From positions 1-64,000 of the forward strand of contig JACQAM010000016.1 of assembly GCA_016194975.1 (NCBI GenBank): 64,000 nucleotides of DNA, read 5' to 3'. This DNA comes from Bacteroidota bacterium (lineage in GTDB: Bacteria; Bacteroidota; Bacteroidia; Palsa-965). The notes beneath the pieces are model-generated. The model searched no databases, was not told where the DNA came from, and saw only the letters and a list, made by a program, of their open reading frames with translations. Positions 1 through 11,300 of the stretch are shown here, piece after piece. Position numbers and translations under genes: made by a program. Numbering within the stretch: position 1 is the first letter of the stretch; each line of letters opens with the position of its first letter.

Positions 1-8
1 TAAGAGCG

Positions 9-61
9 CTCCCCCTCCTGGACTCGAACCATCCCGACCTCGGTCGGGACATGATTAACAG
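9..61 (-). pseudogene. tRNA-Asn remnant (3' half, interrupted by hairpin)
   Basis: The bases repeat the acceptor/T-arm side of the intact tRNA-Asn at 119-192 (positions 1-31 match 111-141), but the variable region is replaced by an 18-bp hairpin at 32-49. After the copied anticodon-side stretch (50-61) the similarity stops, so the D arm and the 5' acceptor strand are missing. It cannot fold as a tRNA. This looks like debris from duplication or from element insertion at the tRNA 3' end. Confidence 0.8.
32..49. repeat. 8-bp-stem hairpin inserted in tRNA remnant
   Basis: TCCCGACC-TC-GGTCGGGA is a perfect inverted repeat with a two-base loop. It sits exactly where the tRNA remnant loses similarity to the intact tRNA-Asn, replacing about seven bases. 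It may be a dispersed small palindromic element of this genome; no other full copy was noticed in the window. Confidence 0.7.
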
Positions 62-67
62 AGTGTA

Positions 68-107
68 AAAACAAAAAAACCACCTCGTTTTTCTCAAGAT
101 GGTTTTT
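68..107 (-). terminator. Rho-independent terminator of tRNA-Asn
   Basis: Read on the minus strand, an 11-bp stem with one mismatch (75-85 with 97-107) is followed by a T-rich run (TTTTTTTGTTTTT). It lies just past the tRNA 3' end. Confidence 0.75.
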
Positions 108-118
108 CAATAAGAGCG

Positions 119-192
119 CTCCCCCTCCTGGACTCGAACCAGGGACCCCATGATTAACAGTCATGTGCTCTAACCAGCTGAGCTAAGGAGGA
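119..192 (-). tRNA. tRNA-Asn (GTT)
   Basis: The reverse complement folds into a standard 74-nt cloverleaf: acceptor TCCTCCT pairs with AGGGGGA with one G-U wobble, the D arm is GCTC..GAGC, the anticodon loop is CTGTTAA with anticodon GTT, and the T arm is CCTGG-TTCGAGT-CCAGG. The discriminator base is G. The CCA end is not encoded. Confidence 0.95.
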
Positions 193-280
193 ATTTATTT
201 ATACTGGTTAATTCCGCCCAACAGGAAAATTCCCTGCTAAAACGGGGTGCAATATTAGCACCTACGAACGAATTATACAA

Positions 281-288
281 TACATTTG
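281..288 (+). promoter_or_regulatory. Bacteroidota -7 element for sugar kinase gene
   Basis: TACATTTG matches the Bacteroidota sigma-A -7 consensus TAnnTTTG and lies 22 bp before the ATG at 311. No clear -33 element is visible. Confidence 0.55.
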
Positions 289-310
289 CGCAAATCTTTA
301 TCCCTCTTCT

Positions 311-1234
311 ATGAGTTTATTAGTTGTTGGAACGGTGGCATTCGACGCTATCGAAACTCCCTTTGGAAAAACCGACAAGATCATTGGCGGCGCCGCCACT
401 TATATTTCATTGGCGGCTTCGTATTTCAAACAGAATATTCAACTCGTTTCAGTGATAGGAAGTGATTTTCCGAAAGAATCGCTCGAAATGCTGAAAAAGC
501 ATGGTGTAAATCTCGATGGGCTGCAGATCAAAGAAGGACAGAAATCTTTTTTCTGGTCCGGGCGATATCACAACGACATGAACTCGCGTGATACGCTCAT
601 CACCGAGCTGAATGTGCTTGCCGATTTCGATCCCATTGTTCCCGAAGCGGCACGTGAATGTGATTTTCTGATGCTGGGAAATCTTATGCCGGCGGTGCAG
701 CAAAAAGTGATGGCGCAATTGAAAAAACGTCCGAAACTTATTGTACTCGACACGATGAATTTCTGGATGGACACGGCGATGGATGAATTAAAAAAAACAA
801 TTTCGCAAGTGGATGTGCTTACGGTGAATGATGCAGAAGCGCGGCAACTTTCAGGCGAATATTCATTGGTAAAAGCAGCGCAGAAAATTCTTGCCATGGG
901 ATTGAAAGTACTCATCATTAAAAAAGGTGAACACGGCGCATTGCTTTTCAATAAAGAACAAGTGTTCTTCGCGCCCGCGCTCCCGCTCGAAGATGTGTTC
1001 GATCCTACAGGCGCAGGCGACAGTTTCGCCGGGGGATTCGTCGGCTATCTCGCCGAAACAAAAGATATTTCATTCGACAACATGAAGCGCGCAATCATTT
1101 TCGGATCAGCGATGGCTTCTTTCACAGTAGAAAAATTCGGTGTCGATCGATTGGTGGGCCTCACGCAGGACGAAGTGGATGAGCGCGTGCAGGAATTTAT
1201 TGATCTTGTGCAGTTCGATATTTCGCTGGTGTAA
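311..1234 (+). CDS. PfkB-family carbohydrate/nucleoside kinase
   Basis: A 307-residue cytoplasmic protein of the ribokinase/PfkB family, which phosphorylates a sugar or nucleoside hydroxyl using ATP. The N-terminal substrate glycines (IIGGAATY, about residues 24-31) and the C-terminal signature DPTGAGDSFAGG (D231 onward) are present; the catalytic base is expected to be D237 and the GAGD forms the anion hole. Length is normal for the family. The substrate cannot be told from sequence: there is no sugar operon around it, and it is a single gene between the tRNA and a convergent PrsW gene. A -7 element 22 bp upstream fits the ATG chosen. Confidence 0.9.
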   Translation: MSLLVVGTVAFDAIETPFGKTDKIIGGAATYISLAASYFKQNIQLVSVIGSDFPKESLEMLKKHGVNLDGLQIKEGQKSFFWSGRYHNDMNSRDTLITELNVLADFDPIVPEAARECDFLMLGNLMPAVQQKVMAQLKKRPKLIVLDTMNFWMDTAMDELKKTISQVDVLTVNDAEARQLSGEYSLVKAAQKILAMGLKVLIIKKGEHGALLFNKEQVFFAPALPLEDVFDPTGAGDSFAGGFVGYLAETKDISFDNMKRAIIFGSAMASFTVEKFGVDRLVGLTQDEVDERVQEFIDLVQFDISLV

Positions 1235-1346
1235 AAATTTTTTGAAATAAATTTTTGGTTTGAACCATCAGCGCTGAATTATCAATTTCGTGCCCTTTTG
1301 TATTTCGTAACTTTTTCCCGAATTAATTCGGGATTTCGTATTCCCC

Positions 1347-3464
1347 CTACGTCACCACCCAATCTGCAAAAACTAATTTCGATTTTTCAGGATTCGCCGG
1401 GTCCTGCATGCGCAGATAAATTCCTGCAACTACTGTGCTCCCGGCCACGATCTGATCGTCCTGCATGCGCGCGCGCAGGTAAATGAATTCGTGTTTCATC
1501 ATTCCCACCGAAAGAATTTCATCGGGACGGAATTCAAACCAGCCGCTGTCCTGTTGTATTGTGAGTTTCCTGGTAATAGTTCCGGTGAGCGGCAAATGCG
1601 CAGCGAATGGCCCGGAAGAAATATCGCGGCGCAGAATAAATTTTGTTCCTACGGTAGAATGATTTCCGCCTTGTTTCCGGCTGCGCATTAATTGTGAAGG
1701 AAATAATCCTGCGAAGAATTCGATCCTGCCCCATTCATTCGGGCGAATATCGATGTTCGACAAACGAACGGAAAGAAAAAATAAAAGATAACCGCCGGAG
1801 AGAAACGAACTCAGCAGCGAAGTATTTCCGGAAGAAGTGCCGTACACAAAACAATTGCCTACATATTCAAGCGCAAATACAAGGATGAGTGATCCTGCAA
1901 TGAAAGAAGCCAGCCGTTGTGTGTTGAGTGTGATCATGGAAGCATGATAAACCTGAGGCACCGAATGATTCAGCGCATTATTGATGAATGAAGCGTAAAC
2001 AAGAATTTCACTGAAATAAAAAAATAAAGTGATGAGCGAAAATGAACGCACCTGTTCATTCAGCAGCCAGAAATCATAGAAGCCGTGAGCGAAAACCGCG
2101 GCGAGAAAAAAAAGAGGGATGATCCACAATTTTCCGGGGTAACGGAATTTTGCAAGAATGAACCCGTACGCGATGATCGCGCTCGAGACCATGTGCGACA
2201 CGCAGGCGGTGAGCGCACGCGCGTGGATCACGTCAAGCCCGTACTGTGAAATGTAAATGAGATTTTCGAAAAATGCGAAACCCAATCCGGCTGCCGATGC
2301 AATGAGAATGTAATCGATCGGGCGCTTGATGATGTTCGTGAAATGCAGGATGATCAGGAATGGAATAAGTTTTACTAATTCTTCTATGAATCCTATTCCT
2401 GCAAAGCAATAGAGAAAATCATGTCCAAGCGCGCCGCTCTCGCGGTAATGCAAAACGTAATGATAAAATGCATAAAGCAATAAACTGAGCATCGCCAGCA
2501 CCGCGCCGATTCCCACGGCGAGAAAAAAATGCATCCATTTTATTTTCGAAAGAAAACTGAGTTTGCGCAGGAAGAACAGCCACGTGAAAAGTACCAGCAG
2601 GGCGCTGAGTATTCCCCAGAACGGAAGCGTGTGAAAAATGGAATAGAAACGCAGTAAATAAAAAGAACCAAGATCGCCGTGCAGAAAATAAACCTTGTAG
2701 CGGAGTTCATTGTCGACCCAGTTTTTTTTCACCGGATCATAAGCAAGTTCCGCAAGCGCATCTTTATTGCCCGTGATGTTGTAGATCCACGCCAGCTCTG
2801 AATACGATCCTTCGAGGTAACCGTTAAGATTTATTTCCGATTTGAAATCGGCTTCGGCAACTTCCGGCCCGGTAGAATAAAAATTAGTTTCACCAATGAG
2901 ATAATTGTAATATTTCTGTGTTTTATTTTTTACCTGACGCAGGTAGAACGCCGCATTCTCTGCGTCGTGTCCGGGACGAAGAATGTACCACATGGCAAGA
3001 AATATATTGCCGAGATCCTGCCGCTCTACATCGCCGGCCGATTCAGCGAGATCACTGTAGTAATTGAAAATGCGAACACCATCAGCATCAAAAACTTTCA
3101 TTTCTTCGCGGCTCATTTTTTCATCCTGCCATTCGAAGTGCGCCTGCAGCATTTTAAAATGAAGATCTGCATTCAATGGTTCATCATGAATTTTTTTCCA
3201 TAATGCATCGCAAACCAAATGCGGCTGATGCGTGTTATTCCCGTATTCGATCTGTTCATCGGCGCTGATGAATTTCGGTTCGGGAGCAATCAGCGAAAAC
3301 ATCCCCCACAACACCAGCATCAACGTAAGCGAAGCAACAAGAAAATTAAAATCGCCGAAATCAAAAAAACTTTTTCCTGTTTCACGATCGGCTTTGAATT
3401 TATTCCACAGGTTGTAACCGGCCATGATAAAAAGCCAGGCGATTATCAGTTGGAGAATATTCAT
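1347..3464 (-). CDS. PrsW-like intramembrane metalloprotease with extra domains
   Basis: A 705-residue multi-pass membrane protein. The PrsW (CPBP-related) core lies in the middle: GFIEELVK at about residues 359-366 (the EExxK motif), then FFENLIYI, then CVSHMVSSA and HGFYDFWL, which supply the conserved Glu and His residues. PrsW proteins cleave membrane anti-sigma factors in Firmicutes; the target here is unknown. The first 270 residues (one or two helices plus a soluble helical part) and about 130 residues after the core are not part of a minimal PrsW. The longer open frame starting at 3542 is rejected, because a TACCTTTA -7 element sits at 3469-3476 just before the ATG at 3464. Confidence 0.82.
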   Translation of the reverse strand: MNILQLIIAWLFIMAGYNLWNKFKADRETGKSFFDFGDFNFLVASLTLMLVLWGMFSLIAPEPKFISADEQIEYGNNTHQPHLVCDALWKKIHDEPLNADLHFKMLQAHFEWQDEKMSREEMKVFDADGVRIFNYYSDLAESAGDVERQDLGNIFLAMWYILRPGHDAENAAFYLRQVKNKTQKYYNYLIGETNFYSTGPEVAEADFKSEINLNGYLEGSYSELAWIYNITGNKDALAELAYDPVKKNWVDNELRYKVYFLHGDLGSFYLLRFYSIFHTLPFWGILSALLVLFTWLFFLRKLSFLSKIKWMHFFLAVGIGAVLAMLSLLLYAFYHYVLHYRESGALGHDFLYCFAGIGFIEELVKLIPFLIILHFTNIIKRPIDYILIASAAGLGFAFFENLIYISQYGLDVIHARALTACVSHMVSSAIIAYGFILAKFRYPGKLWIIPLFFLAAVFAHGFYDFWLLNEQVRSFSLITLFFYFSEILVYASFINNALNHSVPQVYHASMITLNTQRLASFIAGSLILVFALEYVGNCFVYGTSSGNTSLLSSFLSGGYLLFFLSVRLSNIDIRPNEWGRIEFFAGLFPSQLMRSRKQGGNHSTVGTKFILRRDISSGPFAAHLPLTGTITRKLTIQQDSGWFEFRPDEILSVGMMKHEFIYLRARMQDDQIVAGSTVVAGIYLRMQDPANPEKSKLVFADWVVT

Positions 3465-3468
3465 CGGG

Positions 3469-3476
3469 TAAAGGTA
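3469..3476 (-). promoter_or_regulatory. -7 element for PrsW-like gene
   Basis: On the minus strand TACCTTTA resembles TAnnTTTG and ends five bases before the ATG at 3464. This implies a very short leader and fixes the start downstream of 3476. Confidence 0.45.
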
Positions 3477-3575
3477 GGCGGTCTTTGAGTTAGGAGTTAT
3501 GAGTAATGAGTAGGTAGGGCAGAAAAAAAATTCCGACCCCAAACTCGTAACCCAAAACTCACAACCGCTCGTCGG

Positions 3576-4400
3576 CTATGCGAGAGAAAAAGTCACATTC
3601 ACCCAATACTTCAGCTTGATCGTTTTGTGAATCGGCGATCCGGAGTATCCGCGATAATCCTGCATGTCTTCATCAAAAGCAGAATAGATCATTCGCTTAT
3701 CATAGCCACCATTGGAATTTCCCGCAGCGCCGGAAGGAAAATATCTCCCGTCTTCCATTCGCAGAAAATCTTCTTCGAGAAAAACATTATCACCATAATC
3801 ATTGATCCCATCCATTACGACCACATCTGAAAAAATTTCATGCACGTAAATGGCCGCACCCTTTTTCTGGCCGATCGCAGCCAGCATGTACACCGCTTTA
3901 TCATTGGCATCGGCCATCGCTTTCGCGCGCACTTGCTGTTTGTAATCGTCGAGCTTGCTGTGCGAATAACGTTTGATGTAAACATTATTGAGATGCAGTG
4001 AATCTTCGGCAATCAGCAGCAGCGTAACCTGATCGCTGTTTTTGAATTTCACTTCGTATGTTTTGCTGATGATCGCATCTTTCTGTTTTCGTTTCATGGC
4101 AATGATGCGTGCATCGGTGTAATCCATTTTCACATCGGTGGCAGGAGTTGCAGCCGACTTGTCGAGAAAATTCAGGAACCCGGATTCCAGTTCTTCAATG
4201 AAAAATTTCTTTTTGTCTTTGGTGAATTCTTCGATCCCCACATTCACATAAATTTCATCGGGAACAATATCCATTTCACTGATGCCGGTGACCGTGATCG
4301 TGTGCTCTGGCGGAGCGGTGCTGATGTTGACAGAAGAATTCTGCGACGGGGCCGCGATGCAGATGAATGCAAATGCGGCGGAGAAAAGAGTTGTTTTCAT
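3576..4400 (-). CDS. SIMPL domain (DUF541) secreted protein
   Basis: 274 residues with a signal peptide (MKTTLFSAAFAFICIAAP) followed by a SIMPL/DUF541 fold beginning with the characteristic VTGISEMDIVPDEIYVNVGI stretch (about residues 37-56). SIMPL proteins form periplasmic or outer-membrane-associated oligomers in other bacteria and have been linked to oxidative stress; a specific role cannot be assigned here. It points the same way as the PrsW gene, with a gap of about 110 bp. Family assignment is confident, function is not. Confidence 0.8.
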   Translation of the reverse strand: MKTTLFSAAFAFICIAAPSQNSSVNISTAPPEHTITVTGISEMDIVPDEIYVNVGIEEFTKDKKKFFIEELESGFLNFLDKSAATPATDVKMDYTDARIIAMKRKQKDAIISKTYEVKFKNSDQVTLLLIAEDSLHLNNVYIKRYSHSKLDDYKQQVRAKAMADANDKAVYMLAAIGQKKGAAIYVHEIFSDVVVMDGINDYGDNVFLEEDFLRMEDGRYFPSGAAGNSNGGYDKRMIYSAFDEDMQDYRGYSGSPIHKTIKLKYWVNVTFSLA

Positions 4401-4572
4401 AGTAGCGTTTTTTTAGTTGGATGAAATAAAGGCGTAATTTCAGGGTGGTTTAGTCTGATAAAGCAAACAAATTACCGTCTTGAAAAGATGCAAATGAAAT
4501 GCACAATTCATAAGCGATGTTAAAAAAACTCAAAATAAAATCCACTCTTCCGTTGCCCACGTAAATCTCTGC

Positions 4573-5238
4573 ATGAAACAGATCCTCTACCCGCTGTTTA
4601 CCCTGCTCCTCGGAAGCACGTTTACAGCATGCGGACAAAATTCTGCAGCCGATTCATCCAACTCAAAAAATTCTACAACACAAAATAATATGTCAGCAAA
4701 TTCTGTTCTCGATACCGCAACTTTCGGCGCCGGATGTTTCTGGTGCGTGGAAGCGCAATTTGAAATGCTCAATGGAGTGGTTTCCGTTACTTCTGGTTTC
4801 AGCGGGGGAACGGTGAAAAATCCTTCGTATCCCGAAGTGTGCACCGGCACTACCGGCCACGCCGAAGTGTGCAACATTGTTTACGACACTACAAAAATTT
4901 CTTACGACGAATTGCTTTCTGCATTCTGGGAATGTCACGATCCTACACAACTCAATCGCCAGGGAAATGATGAAGGCACGCAATACCGTTCTGTGATTTT
5001 TTATCACAACGAACAGCAGAAAACAAAAGCGGAGTATTACAAAAACAAAATGAATGAGAAAAATACGTGGGGCAGCCCGGTAGTAACTGAAATTTCTCCG
5101 TTCACTGTTTTCTATAAGGCAGAAGATTATCACCAGGATTATTATGCGAATAATGGCAATGCCGGTTATTGCCAGTACGTGATAAAACCGAAAGTGGAAA
5201 AATTCAGGGAAGTGTTTGCCGATAAGCTGAAAAAATAA
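4573..5238 (+). CDS. msrA: Peptide-methionine (S)-S-oxide reductase, lipoprotein form
   Basis: Reduces methionine-S-sulfoxide in proteins. The catalytic motif GCFWC is at residues 54-58 (nucleophile C55), followed by the MsrA motifs GYCQY near the C-terminus and the conserved ECHDPTQ. The N-terminus is a lipoprotein signal with lipobox TFTAC, so the enzyme is exported and tethered in the envelope rather than cytoplasmic. Total length 221, typical once the leader is removed. It is followed 140 bp later by the giant alpha-2-macroglobulin gene on the same strand, separated by a large inverted repeat. Confidence 0.95.
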   Translation: MKQILYPLFTLLLGSTFTACGQNSAADSSNSKNSTTQNNMSANSVLDTATFGAGCFWCVEAQFEMLNGVVSVTSGFSGGTVKNPSYPEVCTGTTGHAEVCNIVYDTTKISYDELLSAFWECHDPTQLNRQGNDEGTQYRSVIFYHNEQQKTKAEYYKNKMNEKNTWGSPVVTEISPFTVFYKAEDYHQDYYANNGNAGYCQYVIKPKVEKFREVFADKLKK

Positions 5239-5261
5239 TTTGCTAATGCTGCAAATGTGCA

Positions 5262-5324
5262 AATGTGCCAATGGGGCGCGTCATCGCGAGAGTAACGAAG
5301 CGATCTGCGTCCCATTGGCACATT
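5262..5324. repeat. Large stem-loop / REP-like element between msrA and A2M gene
   Basis: Arms 5262-5275 and 5311-5324 are perfect 14-bp inverted repeats (AATGTGCCAATGGG and its complement). Inside lies a second small hairpin (ATCGC..GCGAT) around the GCGAGAGTAACGAAGC core, which resembles short dispersed repeats common in environmental genomes. It could act as a transcript-stabilising or terminating structure after msrA, since CTTTAT follows. Confidence 0.7.
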
Positions 5325-5377
5325 CTTTATGGAATTTCGCTCTACCTTGCATCTTCAGGTAAATCGCTTCCTACACT

Positions 5378-8300
5378 ATGGATACTTCTCCGAAAACCAC
5401 CACGAAGGCAGGTCTGTCTGACCGTCTTCCTAAATTTATTGTTGCCGCAGTTTTTGTTCTTTGCGCCGCACTCATCTGGAATTTTAATCACCATCCTGCA
5501 AAAGCAGAACCGATGCTTTTCATTGGCAAAGGTTCTTCTTACGAGAAGGAATGGAAACGCGTGGATTCGCTGGCGAATAAAGGGTTGTACCAGTCGGCGT
5601 TCAATCTCACTAACCAGATTCTTGATAAAGCGAAAGCTGATCACAACAATGCACAGATCGTGAAAGCGCTCATGCATCGGTATCTCTACTCCGATGCGTT
5701 CCAGGAAAATTCGAAAGAGTTTGCGATCTACGATCTGCAGAATGAAATGAAAACAGCGAAGTATCCGCTGGCTCCTGTTCTGCATTCCATGCTCGGAAGT
5801 TTGTACTGGGAATATTATCAGCGCAACCGCTGGCAATTTCAGCAACGCAGCCAGACCGTGAATTTTCAGAATGATTCCATTAATACGTGGGATCTTACTC
5901 ATCTCGTGGATATGGCTATGAAAGAATATCGTCTTTCAGTTATTCCTGCCGATTCACTCATGCGCACGCATGAAGATGTGTATGATGCGGTGATCACCGA
6001 AGGAAATGTTTCGCGCGATCTTCGTCCTACGCTCTATGATTTTCTTGCGCATCGCGCTGTAGATTTTTTCTCCGCCGAAGAACCGGATATTACCCGCCCG
6101 GCCGATCATTTCGAACTCGATGATCCTGCTTATTTCAATTCGGCGGAAAAATTTGCTGCCATGAAATTGTCAACGAACGATACCCTTTCCATGCGATATG
6201 ATGCGTTGAAAATTTTACAATCGCTGGTTGCGTTTCATCTCAACGATAAAAAGCCGGATGCGCTCGTAGATGCCGATCTGAAAAGAATAAATTTTGTGCA
6301 TGATAATTCTGTTGCCGACGGGAAAGACAGTTTGTATGAAGCGGCGCTTCGTCAACTCGCCGCCAATTATCCTGATTGCCCGGTTACAGGAGAAGTTTAT
6401 TATTATCTCGCTTATTATCATAGTTCGCTTGGTGATGGTTATACTCCGAACCAGGATGAAAAATATAAATGGGAAAAAAAACGTGCGCTGGAGATCTGCG
6501 ATGCGGTCATCAAAAAATTTCCATTGACTACCGGCGCCACGAATTGCAATGTAATCCGCACAGAGATCATTAAGAAAACACTCGATTTTACCAATGAAGC
6601 AACGGCTGTTCCCGGCGAACCTTCGCGCGCACTCGTGACCTGGAAAAATCTCGACCATCTTTATTTCCGCGTTGCAAAACTGAAAGAAGACGTGCATGAT
6701 AATTATTACGACAACCGCACACAGGAACAGATCGTGAAAGATTACCTGAAACTTCCGGTGGTGCAGCTATGGGATGAAAATGTTCCCGATGACAGTGACT
6801 ACAATATGCATTCTTCGGAATTTAAAATTCCGGGATTGCCCGCAGGATATTATGTGATCCTCGCATCGCCCGACAAAGATTTTAAAATGACGAAGAATGG
6901 GATTGCTTATGGAACCATGTGGAGTTCGTCCATCAGTTACATCGATCGCCAACTGAAAAATTCTGCTTACGATTATTATTTCTTCGATCGCAACAGCGGT
7001 GCGCCCATTGTTGGCGCCGATGTTCAGTTGTGGTACCAGAAATATGATTACAGCGATCGTGGGTATCATTACCGCAAAGGAGAACGTTTCACTTCCGATG
7101 CCGACGGTCATGTGCTGGTTCCTTCGCCATCTGATTACCGGAATATGTTTCTCGAAGTGAATTCAAACGGGAATCATCTTTTCACGACAGATATTTACCA
7201 GTACAAGCCGTACAGCTACAAACCGGAAATGAATCCGAAAACATTTTTCTTCACCGATCGATTGATCTATCGCCCGGGACAAACAGTTTATTTCAAAGGC
7301 ATCATGATCGAAACGGACGGAACGAAAAATGAGATCATGAAAGATCAACCTACCAGCGTTACATTCTACGATGTGAATTACCAGAAGGTCGGGACGTCGC
7401 TCGATCTCACTACCAATGATTACGGTTCATTCAGCGGAACATTCATTGCGCCTTCATCCGGGCTCACCGGGCAAATGCATTTGCAGAATGAATCGGGAAA
7501 TATTTATTTCAGCGTGGAAGAATATAAACGTCCGAAGTTCGATGTGAATTGCGAACCGGTGCAGGGAGAATTCCGGTTGAACGACAGCGTGAAAGTAAAA
7601 GGCACAGCGAAAATGTTTGCCGGTTCTGTTGTTGATGGCGCAACAGTGAAGTATCGCGTTGAACGAAGTGCAAGTTTTCCTTACTGGTGGTATTACTGGT
7701 ACGGATATTATCCGCAGAGCAGCACGGTTGAGATCGCGAATGGAACTACGATCACAAATGACACCGGCGGATTTGTAATTCCATTCAAAGCGCTTCCCGA
7801 CCGGAGTGTTACTCCTGCAAGCAAACCCACATTCACTTACACAATTTATGTGGATGTAACCGACATCACCGGCGAAACGCACAGCACGCAAACGTACGTT
7901 TCGGTTGGTTACGTTGCACTCAACCTGAATTTTGATGCGGGCGGATACATTGAGAAAAATGACACGAATGCAGTTTATGTTTCACTCACCAATCTCGAAG
8001 GACAATCCGATTCTGCGATCGTGAATTACACAGTGACAAAATTAAAATCACCCGATCATTATTTCCGCGATCGCCAATGGGCAAAACCCGATAAATTCAT
8101 TTACAAAAAAGAAGACTGGAACAACTGGTTCCCCGATGATCCTTACAAGGATGAAAATGAAATGGCAAAATGGGAAAAGGGAGAAAAAGTTCTTTCGTCA
8201 TCCATCAACACCGGTAAAGAGAAAAAAGTGTACTGGAAAAAAAATTCGTGGGCTCCCGGCGATTACATCGTGGAAGCAATGACGCACGACAAGTACGGAC

Positions 8301-11300
8301 AGGAAGTAAAAGACATCCGGTATTTCACATTGTACGACATCAAAGAAAAAACTCCGGCAACAAAAGATATGTTCTCTTTCCAGCCGATCAACGTGAATTG
8401 CCAGCCGGGAGATAAAGCAGTTTTCCTCGTGGGCACTCCTGCGAAAGATGTGCAGGTGTTGTATGAAACCGAGCAGGATGAAAAAATTCTTTCTCACGAA
8501 TGGCTCAAGCTTAATGATGAACAGAAGTACATTGAAATTCCTGTAACGGAATCCATGCGTGGAAATTTCGGAGTGCATTTTGCTTTCGTTTATCACAATC
8601 GCGCGTACACGAGAGACCAGACTGTTTCTGTTGCGTGGGAAAGTAAAGATCTCGATATCTCTTTCGAAACTTTCCGCGATAAAATGCAACCCGGATCGAA
8701 AGAAGAATGGAAAATGAAGATCAGGGGGCCGAAGGGAGAAAAAGTTGCAGCAGAAATGGTAGCGGCCATGTACGATGCATCACTCGATGAATTCCGCGCC
8801 AACTACTGGAATTTTTCTATCTACCAGAATTATTACAGCTCACTTTACTGGCAGCAGGGTGTGACCAGTGTTGCCAATGCCGAATTCTATGAAGACGATT
8901 GGAATGGTTATGCCGATTATGATTCTAAAACGTATGATGAGCTGAACTGGTTTGGCTACAGTTACGGTTATCGCTATTGGGGATATTATGAAGACGATGA
9001 AGATTTTATTTCCGATAAAATGGATGGAAATATTTCACGCTCACAAGAGCAGACAGAAACGGATTCTGTTTCTATCAGCGATAACAAAAAAGAAAAATCG
9101 GGAGAAACGTATGCGTGGTATTCGTCGGGTGGAAAAAATGCTGATGCGCCGGCAGCGACAGGTGCTTACGATGTAACACTGGCAACCGGCCAAGCATCTA
9201 TCACTAAAGGAACCTGGGCTTTCGGCGATGGCCGAAATGAAAATGGATCGGATGAAGGGCAAGGCGGCGCCAGAACAAATCTGAATAACATTAAAGCGAG
9301 AGAAAATCTGAACGAAACAGTTTTCTTTTATCCGCAACTCGAAACCGATTCTTCCGGAAGTGTCATTATCAAATTCACGATGAATGAAGCGCTCACGAAA
9401 TGGAAATTCATGGCATTCGCGCACACGAAAGATCTCAAATACGGGCAGATCGAGAAAGAAGTGGTTACGCAAAAAGATCTCATGATCATGCCGAATCCGC
9501 CGCGCTTCCTTCGTGAAAAAGACATGCTCACATTCACTGCGAAAGTTTCCAACCTCAGCGGAAAAGATCTTTCCGGAAATGCGCAGATCATGTTGTACGA
9601 TGCAACAACAATGAAACCGATCGATTCACAAATTCTCACCTCGCAGGCACAATTGAAATTTGATGTGAAGAAAGGACAAAGCGCTCCGTTGTCGTGGGAC
9701 CTTTTTGTTCCCGTAGGAACAGGGCCGATACAATATAAAGTTGTCGCGTCGGCAGGAAATTTCACCGATGGAGAAACGAATGTTCTGCCTGTACTCAGCA
9801 ATCGTATTCTCGTTACGGAAACTATGCCGCTGCCTATTCGCGGTGGAGAAACAAAAGATTTTGTTTTTGAAAAATTAGTGAATCAGTCTAATGGATCTTC
9901 TACACTCACGAATCAACGGCTCACTTTGGAATTCACTTCGAATCCCGCATGGTACGCAGTGCAGGCGCTCCCGTACATGATGGAGTACCCGTACGAGTGC
10001 GCGGAACAAACTTTCTCGCGCTATTATGCAAATTCCATTGCAACGAACATTGCAAATTCTTCTCCGAAGATCAAAGCAGTATTCGATGTGTGGAAAAATA
10101 AAGATCAGGATGCATTCCTTTCCAATCTTGAAAAAAATCAGGATCTGAAAAATGTTATTCTTACCGAAACGCCATGGGTGCTCGATTCAAAAGATGAATC
10201 GGAAAGAAAACGCCGCGTTGCATTGTTGTTCGATCTCAATAAAATGTCGGATGAACAAGACCGCACATTGCGAAAATTAGAAAAGATGCAAGTCTCCAAT
10301 GGAGGATGGCCGTGGTTCGATGGAATGCCTGATGATCGTTACATTACGCAATACATCATTACAGGAATGGGACATCTCGATCATCTCGGCGTGAAATCGG
10401 TTCGCGAAGATAATCGCTGCTGGAACATGGTGACCAATGGTGTGAATTATCTCGACAACCGAATTCGTGAAGATTACGAATACATTCTGAAATATGACAA
10501 AGCGCACATAGATGAAGATCATCTCAGCTATGAACAAATTCAGTATTTGTATGCGAGAAGTTATTTCAAAGATGTTTCCATGAGTACGCGTAACAAAACT
10601 GCTTTTGATTATTTCATGGGGCAGGCGAAAAAATACTGGCTTGGAAAAGGGAATTATTCCGAAGCAGAACTTGCACTCGCAACATTCCGTTATGCCGATG
10701 CAAAAACTTCCGGCGACATCATGAAATCACTTTCTGAAACTGCATTGCACAGTGATGAACTCGGAATGTACTGGAAAGATAATACGGGCGGATATTATTG
10801 GTACCAGGCACCGATTGAAACGCAGGCGATGATGATCGAAGCATTTAAAGATGTGAAGAACGATCAGAAATCGGTGGATGATCTTCGTGTGTGGTTGCTG
10901 AAAAATAAACAGACGAACGATTGGAAAACAACAACAGCAACTGCAGAAGCGTGTTATGCATTACTCATCGACGGAACAAATTGGCTTGCGACCGAATCAG
11001 ATGTTTCCATTGTGGTAGGAACGCAAACGATCGATCCGAAAGCGATGGGACTGAAAGAAGAAGCAGGTACAGGATATTTTAAAACTTCGTGGACCGCAGA
11101 TCAGATCAAACCCGATATGGGAAAAATTACAGTGTCGAAAAAAGGTCCGGGTGTTTCGTGGGGCGCTATGTACTGGCAATATTTCGAAGACATGGATAAA
11201 ATAACTCCGGCACAAACTCCCATGCAGGTGACGAAAAAATTATTCCTTGTGAAAGTAACTTCATCGGGAGAAGTGATAGAACCGGTAACGGATCAAACCA

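Noticed and set aside
5342-11215. Many open frames of 60-190 codons on the minus strand inside the macroglobulin gene
   Set aside because: They are shadows of one uninterrupted 2087-codon gene, are rich in Ile/Phe/His/Arg and lack starts with promoters or family motifs.
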